Source of the DNA: Emiliania huxleyi CCMP1516
Taxonomy: Eukaryota > Haptophyta > Isochrysidales > Noelaerhabdaceae
Direction of reading: 5' to 3'
Length of the DNA: 64,000 nt
NCBI RefSeq assembly: GCF_000372725.1
Contig: NW_005198611.1
Span: forward strand, 450,679-514,678
This document shows positions 21,023 to 31,269 of this stretch, piece by piece; positions within the stretch are counted from its first letter, which is position 1; every line of letters starts with the position of its first letter. Below the pieces are notes generated by a model that was not told the DNA's origin, ran no database searches, and saw only the letters and a program-made list of their open reading frames with translations. A program made the position numbers and the translations under genes.

Positions 21023-21336
21023 ACTGTACCGCACGAGAGTGGGGATATGTATGGAACACTGGATAAAAAATACGTCCACCCCTCACTGGCTCCGTCATGG
21101 TACGTCATGTTCATACCAGTCCGCGGCAGCGGTCGCCGTCTCAGTGACGTGCCGCAGTACGGCTCGACTGCTCTGACAATGAATCGCCTCAGAGGCGTGC
21201 TCGGCCGGAGCATATTATTGGCAGCTCATATCGGTTTACGGTCGCTTGCGAACTATAATATGCGAGAGAGAGTACATACATAATATGCAAACACTGTCGC
21301 GACCGGCCAGCCCCACGCACTTGGACACCTTTTGAG

Positions 21337-22773
21337 TCAATGCAGCTCAACCTTCTGTAGCCGGTGTGTCGCATCTTTGAATAGCACGAGATCTGCGCGC
21401 TCACGCAGTGGCTGCTCATGCTGGCGCAAGAATGGCAGTATCCATAGCTCCCACATTTGACGGAGCCTGCGTGTATGCTCGTTAGTCCATTTGAGGTTGT
21501 GCTCACGCTCATAGTCCCGGCGGCTTGACTGAAGCTTCCAGTGCCAAACGTGCTCCGGCTCGGCATCCACATATATCATGAAGTCAATGGGAGCATTGAG
21601 GTTGGTGTAGTCAAAGTTGCTCCCATGCAGCTCACCAGATGGTACACCCACCCTCCAGCCTTCAAAAAGCACAATGTCGAACGGGCCTTGGACAGGGATG
21701 CCACGCGCCTCCCGGTCATCAGTGCCCTTGTTGAAGCGCGGCAGCATGATGGGGCCATCCGAGGCACTGGCATGCTTGAGTTGTGCAATCAGCCCATCAA
21801 ACTCCGGGTCGAGCGAGCGCGGGTCGAGGCGGGTGCTGATTGTGTGGGCCTCTCTCTTGGATGCCCCCATGTACAGATCATCGGAGCCAATCTGCACTAT
21901 CCGGGGTGGCTGTGCGGAGGCATTGTGGAGCAGCATCTGCAGGATTTGAAGAAGGGTGCTTTTGCCGCTGCCCGGAGGCGCGTTGATGCCCACCACAAAT
22001 GCTCCGGTGCATCCAGAGGCTCTGTGCTGCTGCCAGCGCTTCACAATCAGGGTGGCCAGAGGAATGTATCCCTTCCACAGATCGCAGCTGCCCAAGCCCA
22101 AGGCGGACAGAGGCTGCTCGTTTACCCCCGTTGCTGTGAGGCTGGCTCGGATCTCCTGCGTGGCAACATCCAGCAGTTGCCAACGCTGCTCAAGGTGGAC
22201 GGCCACGTTTGCTGGCGTTATTCCAAAAGTGGCTTCCTGCGGATCCGTGAGAAGGTCGACCTCCAGCACCCGTCTTGAGAAGGTCCGCGCACTTCGCAAG
22301 TGCGTGTCCAAGTTCTCACGGCTTGGGGAGGAGAGGTTACCACTTGCAGTGCGCAGGAAAGGTGATTTGGGAAGCATAATTGTCGTGGTCATGTCCGTCA
22401 TCGCGGTCTTCGTCACCACGATGTTCGCGCGAAGGCAGGCACCCGCGCCCTGCATCCTTTCAGGGTTGTCGTGCCGATTGCACGGCCTACATATGGGCGC
22501 GATGAAGCAACCCTCGCCTCTAATCCACACGTGGCCGCCCACCTCGGCCTGGTTTGGGCAGCCGTCGAACGAGCACCGCCCTCGCCTTCGCCCGGTCGCT
22601 TTCTCCGCGTCTCGGAGCCATGATCCGCTCTCAGCTTGAGCGTCCGAGCTTCCGTCCATGTTCCACGCTTCGACGGCTCCATCGAAGGAGACGGTCTCCT
22701 CCTCGTCTTCATCGTCCTCCTCCTCCTCTTCCTCGTGGTCGTCCATCGCACCACGCCACCGTTTCGACGACAT
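21337..22773 (-). CDS. Zinc-module / D-glycerate 3-kinase-like fusion
   Basis: A 478-aa single-exon protein. It starts at 22773 (MSSKRWRG), with an acidic run (EEEEEEDDEDEEE) next. A Cys/His module follows: RCSFDGCPNQAEVGGHVW then CFIAPICRPCNRHDNPERM, resembling a treble-clef or HNH-like zinc site. The C-terminal 270 residues form a P-loop kinase: Walker A GINAPPGSGKSTL, then IVQIGSDDLYM, LPRFNKGTDDREARG and DIVLFEGWRVGV, which match glycerate kinase GLYK (LPR.DK, FEGW). It would phosphorylate glycerate or a related small molecule, as in photorespiration; substrate not proven. The open frame extends upstream to 23145, but that part overlaps the divergent gene and a repeat. Fusion of the zinc module to the kinase is unusual. 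Confidence 0.7.
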   Translation of the reverse strand: MSSKRWRGAMDDHEEEEEEDDEDEEETVSFDGAVEAWNMDGSSDAQAESGSWLRDAEKATGRRRGRCSFDGCPNQAEVGGHVWIRGEGCFIAPICRPCNRHDNPERMQGAGACLRANIVVTKTAMTDMTTTIMLPKSPFLRTASGNLSSPSRENLDTHLRSARTFSRRVLEVDLLTDPQEATFGITPANVAVHLEQRWQLLDVATQEIRASLTATGVNEQPLSALGLGSCDLWKGYIPLATLIVKRWQQHRASGCTGAFVVGINAPPGSGKSTLLQILQMLLHNASAQPPRIVQIGSDDLYMGASKREAHTISTRLDPRSLDPEFDGLIAQLKHASASDGPIMLPRFNKGTDDREARGIPVQGPFDIVLFEGWRVGVPSGELHGSNFDYTNLNAPIDFMIYVDAEPEHVWHWKLQSSRRDYEREHNLKWTNEHTRRLRQMWELWILPFLRQHEQPLRERADLVLFKDATHRLQKVELH

Positions 22774-22917
22774 CAAGAAGGATCTGCAGGCTGGGCCTCG
22801 AAAGAAGCATGGGATGCGAGCGTCTCGCAAGGCCGACAAACAGGGCAGAAGGCAAGCCGGAGACACGCAGCTGACACGTCCCGCACATGTACATGCACCT
22901 ACCTGCTTGCTTTGCAG

Positions 22918-22966
22918 TTTGCTGAGACTCACATTCCCAAGGCCGGTAGCCTGGGTGCACATTACG
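22918..22966 (+). repeat. Direct repeat right of the kinase gene
   Basis: Identical 49-bp partner of 20974-21022, immediately upstream of the kinase start and about 95 bases before the divergent gene at 23060. Confidence 0.85.
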
Positions 22967-23059
22967 TTTTCCCTCACGAGAGTGATGGGATAAAAAAGAA
23001 ACTCGACGCCCGATCTTCCGGCGGCGCCACGCTCAAGGGACCAGGGACTGTCCAGAGTC

Positions 23060-24844
23060 ATGGCCACTGGCGCCACTCCTGGTGCGCCGTCCCTCGATGT
23101 GCTCCTCGGCCGCTCGGCGTCCACTGGATGGGCGCTGATCGGCATCGAGAGACTGTCATGCTACGAGCCTCAACGCTGGACTGCAGCAGCCGACTTGCGT
23201 GCGAGAGTGACGCCCTGGGGCCTCCGCTTTGACGGCGAGCTTCTGCAAACCGATGACCCAAGCATGCACTTTTACGTCCCAATCACCAAGCTGCCGATGA
23301 CGATGGAGATGGCATGCGGCGTACTTTCAGTGTCGCTCCCATCCACCACCTCCGCCACCACCGCCCCTCCCACCTTCGACAGCTCATTCCGCACCGTGAT
23401 TTACCGACAGCGATTCAGCTGGCGTGACTGGAGGCTCGAAGATTATGATGTGGGAGAGGCAACAGGCTACATCGCTGCCGGCGACAGCATGCGCGCTCGT
23501 GCTGCGGCGCTCAACGCAGCCGGCATCGAAGCCGTGGACGCGTGGACCCCAGTCTTCCAGCCGAGCGATTGGTTGTCGGCTTTCGCCTATCTCTCCTACC
23601 AGTTCAGCCAGATCAGGTACCTGCTCGGCGGCCTGACGGCGGACAGCGCAGGCGAGCCCGTCTCGGGCCTATGGCGCCAGGTCGAGAGCCGTTCCTTCGA
23701 TTCGAAGCGGCTCGCCCACGGGCCGGGCGCAGACACGACCAGCGTGATCGGCAATGCCTACGCGCAAGAGGCGATGCGCAATCTCGGCCCGCGACTTCAG
23801 TCCAACGACAACTTTCGCCGCAACGAGCTCGGCACGCAAATCCTGAATGGTGAGATGTGGCCGGAGAAGCCGAATCACGCAATCGCTCTGGCAGACAACG
23901 CGCTCGACCATGGCCGTCTCCGACCTCTCCTCGATAGGTTGGTTGGCCCCGCGGCAGCGGTCTCCTCGATGGTGGAGAGAGCCATCGAAGAGGCCGCCCG
24001 TTCGTTTTGGAGCGATGCCACGGTCGCCGTCGATGCGAACGTCTTTACACAGACCATTCTGCACAAGGCGCTGCTCAACGTTTCCGTCTCCAGCACGATG
24101 GCCAGGGATTTTGCTGGGAAGAAGCAGGAGCTTCTGGTGATGGCGGGCGGCCCGCCTGCGGCGGTATGCCTGTTGGTGGATTGCGAGGGCCTCAGAGCCT
24201 GGAAGGCGGCGCGCCTGGTAGAGTACCGGACGGCACTGTCGCGAGTGGTTCCGGCCGAGTGGCAGGCCTTGTCGGACCTCGAGAAGACCAAGGTCGCGTC
24301 GGCCGTGCTGGATGCGCTGCTCTTTGCTGGTGGCGTCTCGGTCCCTTCGGTCGTCAGTAACGCCTTTGCCGTGCTGTACGGTGAGTACGGTAGGGGGCAG
24401 CTTGGCGAAGGTTTCGAACTGCGGGAGGAGCAGCTGCTGCCGTTCGCGTTCGAAGTGATTCGCCGCTTTCCACCGGTGGCAGGCTTCGCCTCGTGGGACC
24501 GAAGGACCAACCAGCACGTCCTCATTGACCTGCTCATGGCGAGCCTCGACGAGAGGGGCGACGGCTGGGGGCCTTCAGCACGCGAGTTTCGGCTGCGCCC
24601 GATGGCCGAGTACCACAAGAAGGGCGTCGCTTGGGCCGACCAGGCGACGGTCGCAGGCGACAATGCGCATCCCTTTACGCGCGCGTGCCCCGCAAAGGAC
24701 CTGAGCATTCGCATGGTGGTCGGGTTTCTTCGCACCTTCCTCCGCCGTGGCGGCCAGCGGTGCTGGCGCTCGACACAGCGCCCATCCGAGATCGAGATAA
24801 ACGGGTACGGCTCGACGACCGTGGCGCTGAGACACGTATGCTGA
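23060..24844 (+). CDS. Cytochrome P450-like protein (CYP74-like, divergent)
   Basis: A 594-aa single-exon frame. The C-terminal third suggests a P450: an FPPVAGFASWDR segment (compare the NPPV region of CYP74), a YHKKGVAWADQATVAG segment, then HPFTRACPAKDLSIRMVVGF, where the Cys would be the heme ligand and the following helix the L helix. The middle has DHGRLRPLLDRLVGP, like P450 C-helix regions. There is no N-terminal membrane anchor, again as in CYP74 enzymes. The usual FxxGxRxC loop is much changed, so the assignment rests on position and CPAK. Alternative: a heme-peroxidase-associated or non-catalytic P450 relative. Divergent from the kinase gene. Confidence 0.45.
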   Translation: MATGATPGAPSLDVLLGRSASTGWALIGIERLSCYEPQRWTAAADLRARVTPWGLRFDGELLQTDDPSMHFYVPITKLPMTMEMACGVLSVSLPSTTSATTAPPTFDSSFRTVIYRQRFSWRDWRLEDYDVGEATGYIAAGDSMRARAAALNAAGIEAVDAWTPVFQPSDWLSAFAYLSYQFSQIRYLLGGLTADSAGEPVSGLWRQVESRSFDSKRLAHGPGADTTSVIGNAYAQEAMRNLGPRLQSNDNFRRNELGTQILNGEMWPEKPNHAIALADNALDHGRLRPLLDRLVGPAAAVSSMVERAIEEAARSFWSDATVAVDANVFTQTILHKALLNVSVSSTMARDFAGKKQELLVMAGGPPAAVCLLVDCEGLRAWKAARLVEYRTALSRVVPAEWQALSDLEKTKVASAVLDALLFAGGVSVPSVVSNAFAVLYGEYGRGQLGEGFELREEQLLPFAFEVIRRFPPVAGFASWDRRTNQHVLIDLLMASLDERGDGWGPSAREFRLRPMAEYHKKGVAWADQATVAGDNAHPFTRACPAKDLSIRMVVGFLRTFLRRGGQRCWRSTQRPSEIEINGYGSTTVALRHVC

Positions 24845-25467
24845 GAGCAGTAGCTCTATAGCTGAGAGTCGCTCGTCGCTCCCCTCCCGCCTCCGGGGGC
24901 GGGGGGCATAGGCTCCGGCCTCCACTTCCTCGGCGTGGCGAGTCTCTCTTGGGCAGACGCATCACGGACGCACGCGCGGCACCGAGCACCGTCCCAGCTT
25001 TCCGCTTGTTGAGTTGCCGAGTCAGCTCAGCGCGCCACAGCCCACAGGCACAGCGCCCCATCTCCACGACACGACCACGTGCCGCAAATGTGTGGTCACG
25101 ACCGACCAATACGTTATCATTTCGGTTGTATATCATAGATCTACGTATCAGTGAGCACGTATTTTTCGATTTCGTTGAGCGCGACGAGACCGGCAGAGCG
25201 ACCCCGCGGGGGGGAGCTAGAGACTGAGAGCCAGAGAGCGCCAGCCGGGGGCCTCTCGGTGTAAGCAGAGTCTCTGAGCGCCACACTCGGCCCGCGCCCC
25301 AAGTCTCTCTCGCTTTCTCGCGGCGCCCAGCAGCATCACATGCACCTGTTGCGCTGCGCGCTCTCCGACCCCGCGCACGGGTGCCTCTCACTATAGTGCG
25401 GTGCACGTGCAAACCCGCGCCACTCAGCCCCCGACCCCCTTGAGTCCCTCGGCCGCACCACCCCTCT
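24845..25467. other. No gene recognised
   Basis: Region between two convergent genes. A GC-rich stretch surrounds an AT-rich island at 25100-25180. Long minus-strand frames here run on from neighbouring coding sequence and are not credible. Confidence 0.4.
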
Positions 25468-27538
25468 TCACCAGCTGATCTCGGCCCACTCCGCCCCGGA
25501 GAAGAGCTCGCCCTCGACGCCCGCCGCGCCGTCGCCCTCCGCCACCACGGCCGCCTCGCCGCCAGCCTCGCCTGTCGCCTCGGCGACGGCAAGCGCGAGG
25601 TCGGCGTCGCCTCGGATCGAGACGCCGAGCTGCCGCGTGATTGCTCCGACCCGGCGGTGCTCGTCTGGGCCGAGGAGCGAGACGACGCGCCCCGGCCGGC
25701 CGCAGCGGCCTGTCCTGCCCGCGAGGTGGAGGTAGGTGTCTGCCGCCTCTGGCAGCGCCGAGAGGATCACGCAGTCCACCTCGCCGCCGAGGTCGAGGCC
25801 GCGCGACGAGCCAAACGAGCTGAGCAGCACGAGCGGCCGCCCGGCCTCCGCGCCCGCCTCGCCGCCCGCCTCACCGCCCGCCTCACCGCCCGCCTCGCCG
25901 CCGCCCTCGCTGCCCTCGAGGGCCGCCCGCAGCTGCCCCTGCAGCGCATGGTATGCCGCCGCGCCCGCCGCGCCGCCCGCCGCCCCGCCGCCGCCCGCCG
26001 CCCCCCCCTGCAGCCCGAGCGCCTCGTGGAGCGCGCGCGCGTCCAGTCCCTCTGCGCGCAGCGCCTCGAGGGGCGGCCCGATCGGCTCGTCGTCGCGGAC
26101 AAAGTAGAGGGCCGCCTTTGGGGCGAGGGCGCGCAGCACCGCCGCCGCCGCCGCGCCCTTGCTTCCCCCCGCCGGCACCGGCACCCACGAGTGCGAGATG
26201 GCGGGAGGCACGCCGACGGCGCCGCGGCCTCGCTGGCCGACCTTCCTCTTCGCCGGCGCGGCGGCGTTCGCCTCTGTGAGGAGCGGCAGCTGGTCGGCGT
26301 CCGGGAGGGAGAGCAGCCGCCCCATCTCCCCGGTGAGCCTCTGGCTCACGGTAGCCGAGCAAGCGACCAGCTGAAGCGGCGGCGCCCGCTTGGGCCTCGG
26401 CCGGCCGCGCCCGCGCCGGCCGCCTTGCGGCCCCGCCCCCGCGTTGGCGCGCGCGCTCATCAGCGCCTGGACGGCCCGCGGCACGGGGAGTGTGAAGAGC
26501 TCGGCCCGCTCGAAGTAGCCCTCCCCCTCCTCGCCGCCGCCGCGCCCGCCCTGCCGCGGCCCGCCCTGCCCCTTGCCGGAGGGCAGGCCGGCCTTTGCCG
26601 GGTCCCTCCACGCAGCCCGGCCGGCGCGCATCTTCTTTGGCGGGCCTGCGAGCGCGAGCTGCCGCGAGAGGAGCAGGGCGTCCGCCTCGTCGAGCACCAC
26701 GGCGCGCAGCCGCGCCGCGAAGGCCGCCAGCTCGCCGCCGCTCGCGCGCAGCGCTCGGCGCGAGTGGAGGCGGTCGGTGCCTGCGAGGTGGCGGACAGCG
26801 CCGAGCAGCGGCCGCGGCGTCGCGACGACGACCGGGCACGCGGCGACGCGCATCGCCTCGGCGAGCTCGGCCGGCGGCGCCGACGTGTTTGTGAGGAGGA
26901 AGGCGCGCTGCGTGCCGTGGTGCGGCCACGCCCACTCGACCGCCGCCGCCGTCTGCAGGGCCAGCTCTCTGGACGGGACCTGCGCCGGACGGGTGAGGGG
27001 CGGAGGGTTCGGAGGCGCGGCAGAGTGGGGCCGTCTGAGGGAGCGCTCGATGGCAGCCCGAGGGGGCCACCACAGGTCGTGGGCGGATCGTGGGCGGATC
27101 GTGAAACGGCGTTCGCGCGAAGGGAGGAGGAGCGCGAGGGCGCGCGCAAGGCGCGGCGGCGGGCGCGGCGGCGGCGGCGGGGTGTCGCACCACGACGACG
27201 AGCTGACCGGGCCTCGAAGTGTGGAGCCGCTGCAGGAGCGGCAGGAGGTAGGCAAGAGTTTTGCCGGAGCCGGTCGCGGAGTGGATGACGGCGTGCTCGC
27301 CGCGGAAGAGCCGCATCATGGCGGCCTGCTGGATCGGCGTCGGCCGAGTGATGCCCACGCCGCGCAGGGCGGCCGAAGTCGCGTCGCCGAGCGGCAGGTC
27401 ACCGAATACAGGCGGCGGTGCGCCGAGCGCTTCCTCCGCCATCCGCGCCAGTGGCCCGCGGCTGAGCCCGGCCGCGAGCGCGGTGAGCACCCGCGCGCCG
27501 ACTGCGGCGGCAGCATGCATGGCAGACGCACCGCGCAC
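25468..27538 (-). CDS. DEAD-box RNA helicase, 2 exons
   Basis: Exon 1 27191-27538, intron 26980-27190 (GTGCGA...GCGCAG, 211 nt), exon 2 25468-26979; phase 0, 619 aa. Helicase motifs in order: Q ([12 protein letters not shown]), I (SATGSGKT), Ia (VPSRELALQ, created by the splice), Ib (ATPRPLL), II (DEAD), III (SAT), V (GSSRGLDL) and VI ([13 protein letters not shown]). Inserts between II and III and before V are Gly/Arg- or Gly/Ala/Glu-rich. The N-terminus (ATG 27538, or 27520) is Ala/Arg-rich and could be an organelle transit peptide. It would remodel RNA using ATP; target not visible. A repeat shared with 57455-57546 lies just upstream. Confidence 0.9.
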
Positions 27539-27547
27539 AGTGGAAAA

Positions 27548-27646
27548 GAATTTCGCTATTCTTCAAGATGAAATTCTGCAAAAACCTGACCGGCCCCTGC
27601 CCTGCCCCTACCTCCCTACCTACTTACTTATGGGAAACTAAAAAAG
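27548..27646 (+). repeat. Dispersed repeat upstream of helicase
   Basis: Matches 57455-57546: TGAAATTCTG, then CGGCCCCTGCCC, a CCTACCTACC run and TTATGGGAAACTAAAAAAGA. At 57455 it is part of a larger inverted-repeat element. Confidence 0.75.
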
Positions 27647-28007
27647 AAATCACCGGCGCGCACTGGCACGAACACAGGTACACCACGGGAGCCGCCTAAG
27701 AAAGAGCCATGTGTGAGTAAGCGAGTCAAACGAGGACGCGCCCTTTTATTTATTCATGGGAGTACCTTTACCCATCTCCTAGTAGAATGTCCGTTTTATT
27801 TATCAACCCTTTTCCTGGCTCACAAGCTGAAGATGTTCACGGGCCCCCACACGGAGGAGCCCCGGGTACTCTTTAGCTGTACTCGTCTAGGCACGGGTTG
27901 TTTATTTATTCTTGCGATTGCCCCGCCAGCGTGCTTTTGTCTGAGGGAGGGTGTAGAGGATGTAGAGTGTAGAGCGCTGTAGAGCTGTAGAGCTGTAGAG
28001 CGCTGTA

Positions 28008-31000
28008 CTCGCATAATGTAGGTAAACCATAAAAGGTCTTTTCTCGCAGCTGCGAGACATGCTTTCTCGGAGCGGGGCATCCAAAACAACAGGGCGGAAG
28101 GGAGGGGTGACCATACGCGCAGCGCAGGAGGGGTGCCCCTAAGGGGGCACAAAGGTAGCTCAAAGGGGAGTGAACAAGATGCCGCACAGGCGACGTGCAC
28201 GCTCGCCGCCTGCGCTCGCCGCGTCGCTCTCTCCCTCCCATTCTTTGCTTGAATTAGGGAATAAAGAGAGCTTCTGCGAGCCGCGCTCGGCCCCTGTCGG
28301 GCGCGATGGCCGCGGCAGTACCGCCGATCGATGTGCACTGCGTTCACGCGGGGCCCGACGCCCCCGTCCAGGGCCCCGCTGCCCACCCGCTGGTGGTGGC
28401 TACTGCCGTCCTCCGCTGGGGGCCGGTTGCGGCTGCGCCGAGCGGAGCAGCGCGCGTGCAGCTTCCGCACCACGCGATGCTGCGCGTCTTTGGCCGGCGG
28501 CTGCGCCTCGCGGCGCCCCCCGCCGGTACTCCCGCCCCGATGGTCTGCCCGCTGGACCTCGCTCTCACCGGAACCGCGTGGGCTCGCTTTCTGAACGAGC
28601 TGCTCACGTGCGGGCTCCTCGACGCGGCCCCCTTCTCCTCTTCGGCTGCACTACAGCTGGCGATCGACCGCCTCGATGTGTCGCCAGCGGCGCTGGAGGT
28701 GAAAGAGCCCGATCTCCTCCCGGTGGGGGGCCTCGCCGCCGCGGCCGCGCTGGCGGGGGATGCTGCTCATGCGCAGCGCGGGGCGCCTCGCCGAGCCAGC
28801 GCCGCGGCGTCTGCGGCGAGGCCGGCGGCGGCTGCGCGCGCGGCCCTCGCGCCATGCCTCGCCCCGCTGGCCTGCACCCCGCTCTCCACCCTAGAGGTCG
28901 AGGGGGACGCGCCGTGGACCGTGATCGCCTACCTCTCCGGCATGCTCGGCCCCTGCTTTGGGCAGGCCGAGCGCGATCGCGCGGGGTCGCAGGTGCAGCT
29001 CGGCGCCCACCTTCTCGCCAGCGGCTGCATCTCCGCGTACGGCCTCCCCCCGAGTGCTAACCCGCAACTACTGGCGAGCTATTTTAAGGACTACGTGCTC
29101 GCGCTGGAGGGCGCGCTGCCCCCTTCGCTCTGCGCCCCCAACGCTGCGGGGCCGCAGTGGCTGGAGGAGGCGCGCGATGCGGCGACCTACTTGCGCGACG
29201 ACGCTGGCCGCCGCAGCGTCGAGGATAAGCGCCTCTACCTGCTCGCCCCCGGCGCCCCGCTCCTGTTCTCAGTCCTCAGCGACGTCCGGCGGGGGGGGGA
29301 AGCGCGCGACCTCGTGTTCGCCCTCGCCACCGCGCTCCTGCCGGACGCGCGCATGAGTGCGCCCACCACGCCGCTTGCCACCGCCGTGCGGCGCGTGGAG
29401 GCCTCGCTTGCCCCGAGGCAGGCTGTCTTGGCCGCTGCCTCTGCCAACGGCGCGTCCCCGCAGTCCGTGGTGGCCGCGCTGGTCGAACATGCCGCCTCGC
29501 TGCGCCCACCGAGTGCGGTGGCTGCAGCAGACACGGCCCCTTCTCGCTCGGGCGCCTACGGAGGTGACGGGGGAGGCGGGCTGGCTTTTGGCAGCCTGGA
29601 CGCGGAGTTCTCCAGCGCCCCGTTCGTGGACTTCGAGCGCACCATCCTCAGCTCGCCGTGCCACACGCCGGACGAGCGCGCCGGCATCTTCGACCTCGCG
29701 CTGGCTGGCACTTTGCGATCCACTTTGCGCATCCTCGTGAACGCCCCTTCGGCCGCCGCCCTCTCGCGGCGTCGCCCCTGCCTGGGCAAGCTCGCCGAGC
29801 TGCGCCCGTTCCTGCCAGAGTACCTCGCCTCGGCGGTCCTACGCCTCTACTACAGTAGCCACTGCCACCGTAAACGTCCACGACGCGATCTTTGGAACCT
29901 CGACGCGCACCCCGCCCTTTTGGGTCGCTTCCTCAAGTTTGACCTCGACACGGACTGGTATGGATCCCCCGACGACCCCGGACTGCTCTACTTCCTGTCG
30001 TCGGTGGAGACGAGGCGGATCGGCTGGCGGAACCACGCCGTCGACCCCGCGGACCATTTCTGCAAGCCGTGGCTGTACTCCAGTTGAGGCTGCCCTCGGA
30101 CCCGAGAAGTAGATTTGAATACGCCCACGAGCCACGTAAGGCTTCGTGAGTGGTTGGGGTGGCCTCAAGCATCCCCAAGGGAGCCTCTGCGGTGCCACAT
30201 AAGCAGCTTAGTGATTGTCGAGACCTTAAAGTGTTTCGTTTGAAGAAACGCAAACCGGACAGACGGTACTATGGTCACCAGTAAACCATAATTGGACTTT
30301 GAGGGCTCATATCTCAAAAAGCCGGGAGATAGCATAGCACTATTGTTGCATATTATGCCACATAAGGTCAAACTCGACCCCACAAGCATCAAGAACCCGA
30401 TGCTCCGGCTCGACTGTGCCGGCACACTGCCTCCTCGCGCCTGCTGCCAGCAGCCGCTGGCGACCCCGCGCGGCTCAGGCCGGCCACAAGGTGTGTGGTG
30501 ACGGCGCCGTGGCAGGAGTGCGGAGAAGAGCTCGCTGAACGCGAGCAGCAGATGGCCAAAGTGTACCAGCGCGAGAGCCTCGCGAGCGGGCGCAGAAGGA
30601 GCTCGCCGTGACACGATGCCGGGCGGTGGTGGTGCTCTGGCGACTGTGCACAGTGGGCAAAGTCAGGCTGCAACAGGGCAGCACGATGGTAGTGCCTGCT
30701 GCAGCCTGGCCTGAACTGCATAGGGCGAACAGAGACACTACTATCGTCCGGCGCTCGTCGTCGAATCTGGGCCAACTTCGACCGCCGCCACAGCTCGCCA
30801 CGAGCACGCAGCGACAAAATGTTGACTGTACGGAAGTTGAGGCTGGTCGAGAGGAAAAGGCTGCCGTGCGAGCCGGCAGCTGGCTGGCTCGTCGTGGACT
30901 GCCGCGGCGACTTTTCTGGGCTTCTCTGTTCATAGACCGTATACGGTTGGCCGCTCTGTGTATCTCGAGACCTCGAGAGAAGGCCGCCCGCAGGTCGAGG

Positions 31001-31086
31001 GCCCAAGTCGAGGGCCCAAGTCGGGAATTGGCTTTCTTTTCGGCGGGCAACGTATACGGTACTATGGTTTACCCACATTAAGGGAG
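28008..31086 (+). mobile_element. TA-flanked element carrying one large ORF
   Basis: Ends are inverted (about 24 bp, three mismatches; core TAATGTRGGTAAACCATA at 28014-28031 and 31063-31080) and begin CTC. They are flanked by TA on both sides (28006-28007, 31087-31088), and deleting the insert plus one TA restores the host TGTAGAGC array. TA duplication and CTC ends recall Tc1/mariner-Stowaway elements. It contains the 593-aa ORF and about 1 kb of noncoding sequence; no DDE transposase was recognised. Confidence 0.75.
28306..30087 (+). CDS. Unknown 593-aa protein inside the TA-flanked element
   Basis: I do not recognise it. A single uninterrupted frame from ATG 28306 (first of a clear run: AAAVPPIDVHCVHAGPDAP). 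The N-terminal half is Ala/Pro-rich but structured (PLDLALTGTAWARFLNELL, PWTVIAYLSGMLGPCFGQA, LLASYFKDYVLALEGALP). The middle has an Ala-rich linker and a Gly-rich spacer (YGGDGGGGLAFGSLDAEF). The C-terminal 150 residues look most constrained: LSSPCHTPDERAGIFDLALA, LWNLDAHPALLGRFLKFDLD, DPADHFCKPWLYSS. Unlike most neighbours it has no intron. It sits between the element's inverted ends, so it may encode a mobility protein of an unfamiliar type or be cargo. No catalytic motif is claimed. Confidence 0.55.
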   Translation: MAAAVPPIDVHCVHAGPDAPVQGPAAHPLVVATAVLRWGPVAAAPSGAARVQLPHHAMLRVFGRRLRLAAPPAGTPAPMVCPLDLALTGTAWARFLNELLTCGLLDAAPFSSSAALQLAIDRLDVSPAALEVKEPDLLPVGGLAAAAALAGDAAHAQRGAPRRASAAASAARPAAAARAALAPCLAPLACTPLSTLEVEGDAPWTVIAYLSGMLGPCFGQAERDRAGSQVQLGAHLLASGCISAYGLPPSANPQLLASYFKDYVLALEGALPPSLCAPNAAGPQWLEEARDAATYLRDDAGRRSVEDKRLYLLAPGAPLLFSVLSDVRRGGEARDLVFALATALLPDARMSAPTTPLATAVRRVEASLAPRQAVLAAASANGASPQSVVAALVEHAASLRPPSAVAAADTAPSRSGAYGGDGGGGLAFGSLDAEFSSAPFVDFERTILSSPCHTPDERAGIFDLALAGTLRSTLRILVNAPSAAALSRRRPCLGKLAELRPFLPEYLASAVLRLYYSSHCHRKRPRRDLWNLDAHPALLGRFLKFDLDTDWYGSPDDPGLLYFLSSVETRRIGWRNHAVDPADHFCKPWLYSS

Positions 31087-31204
31087 TAGAGCGCTGTAGA
31101 GCGCTGTAGCGCTGTAGAGCTCTACATCCGCCGCGGGACGAACTGCGTGCGTTGTAGAGCGATGTAGAGGCGCTCTACAACGTGAAATCTCTACAACAAA
31201 CTCC

Positions 31205-31269
31205 CCTTAGGGGCCTAGAGAACACAACCCCCTCTCTCTTTTCTCCCAGTAAGCTAAAAGTACGTACAT
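31205..31269 (+). repeat. Dispersed repeat inserted in transposon copy 2
   Basis: Matches the 3' flank of the repeat-family ORF (about 6212-6271) almost base for base, and interrupts sequence that is continuous in copy 3. Confidence 0.8.

Noticed and set aside
24675-25592. 305-aa minus-strand frame between P450-like and helicase genes
   Set aside because: Antisense to coding and spacer sequence, low-complexity Arg/Ser, no domain.
30389-31078. Minus-strand 229-aa frame in the TA-flanked element
   Set aside because: No domain and overlapped by equally long frames; kept as noncoding tail of the element.
28008-31086. Reading the 593-aa ORF as a DDE transposase
   Set aside because: No convincing catalytic Asp/Glu spacing could be recognised by eye.
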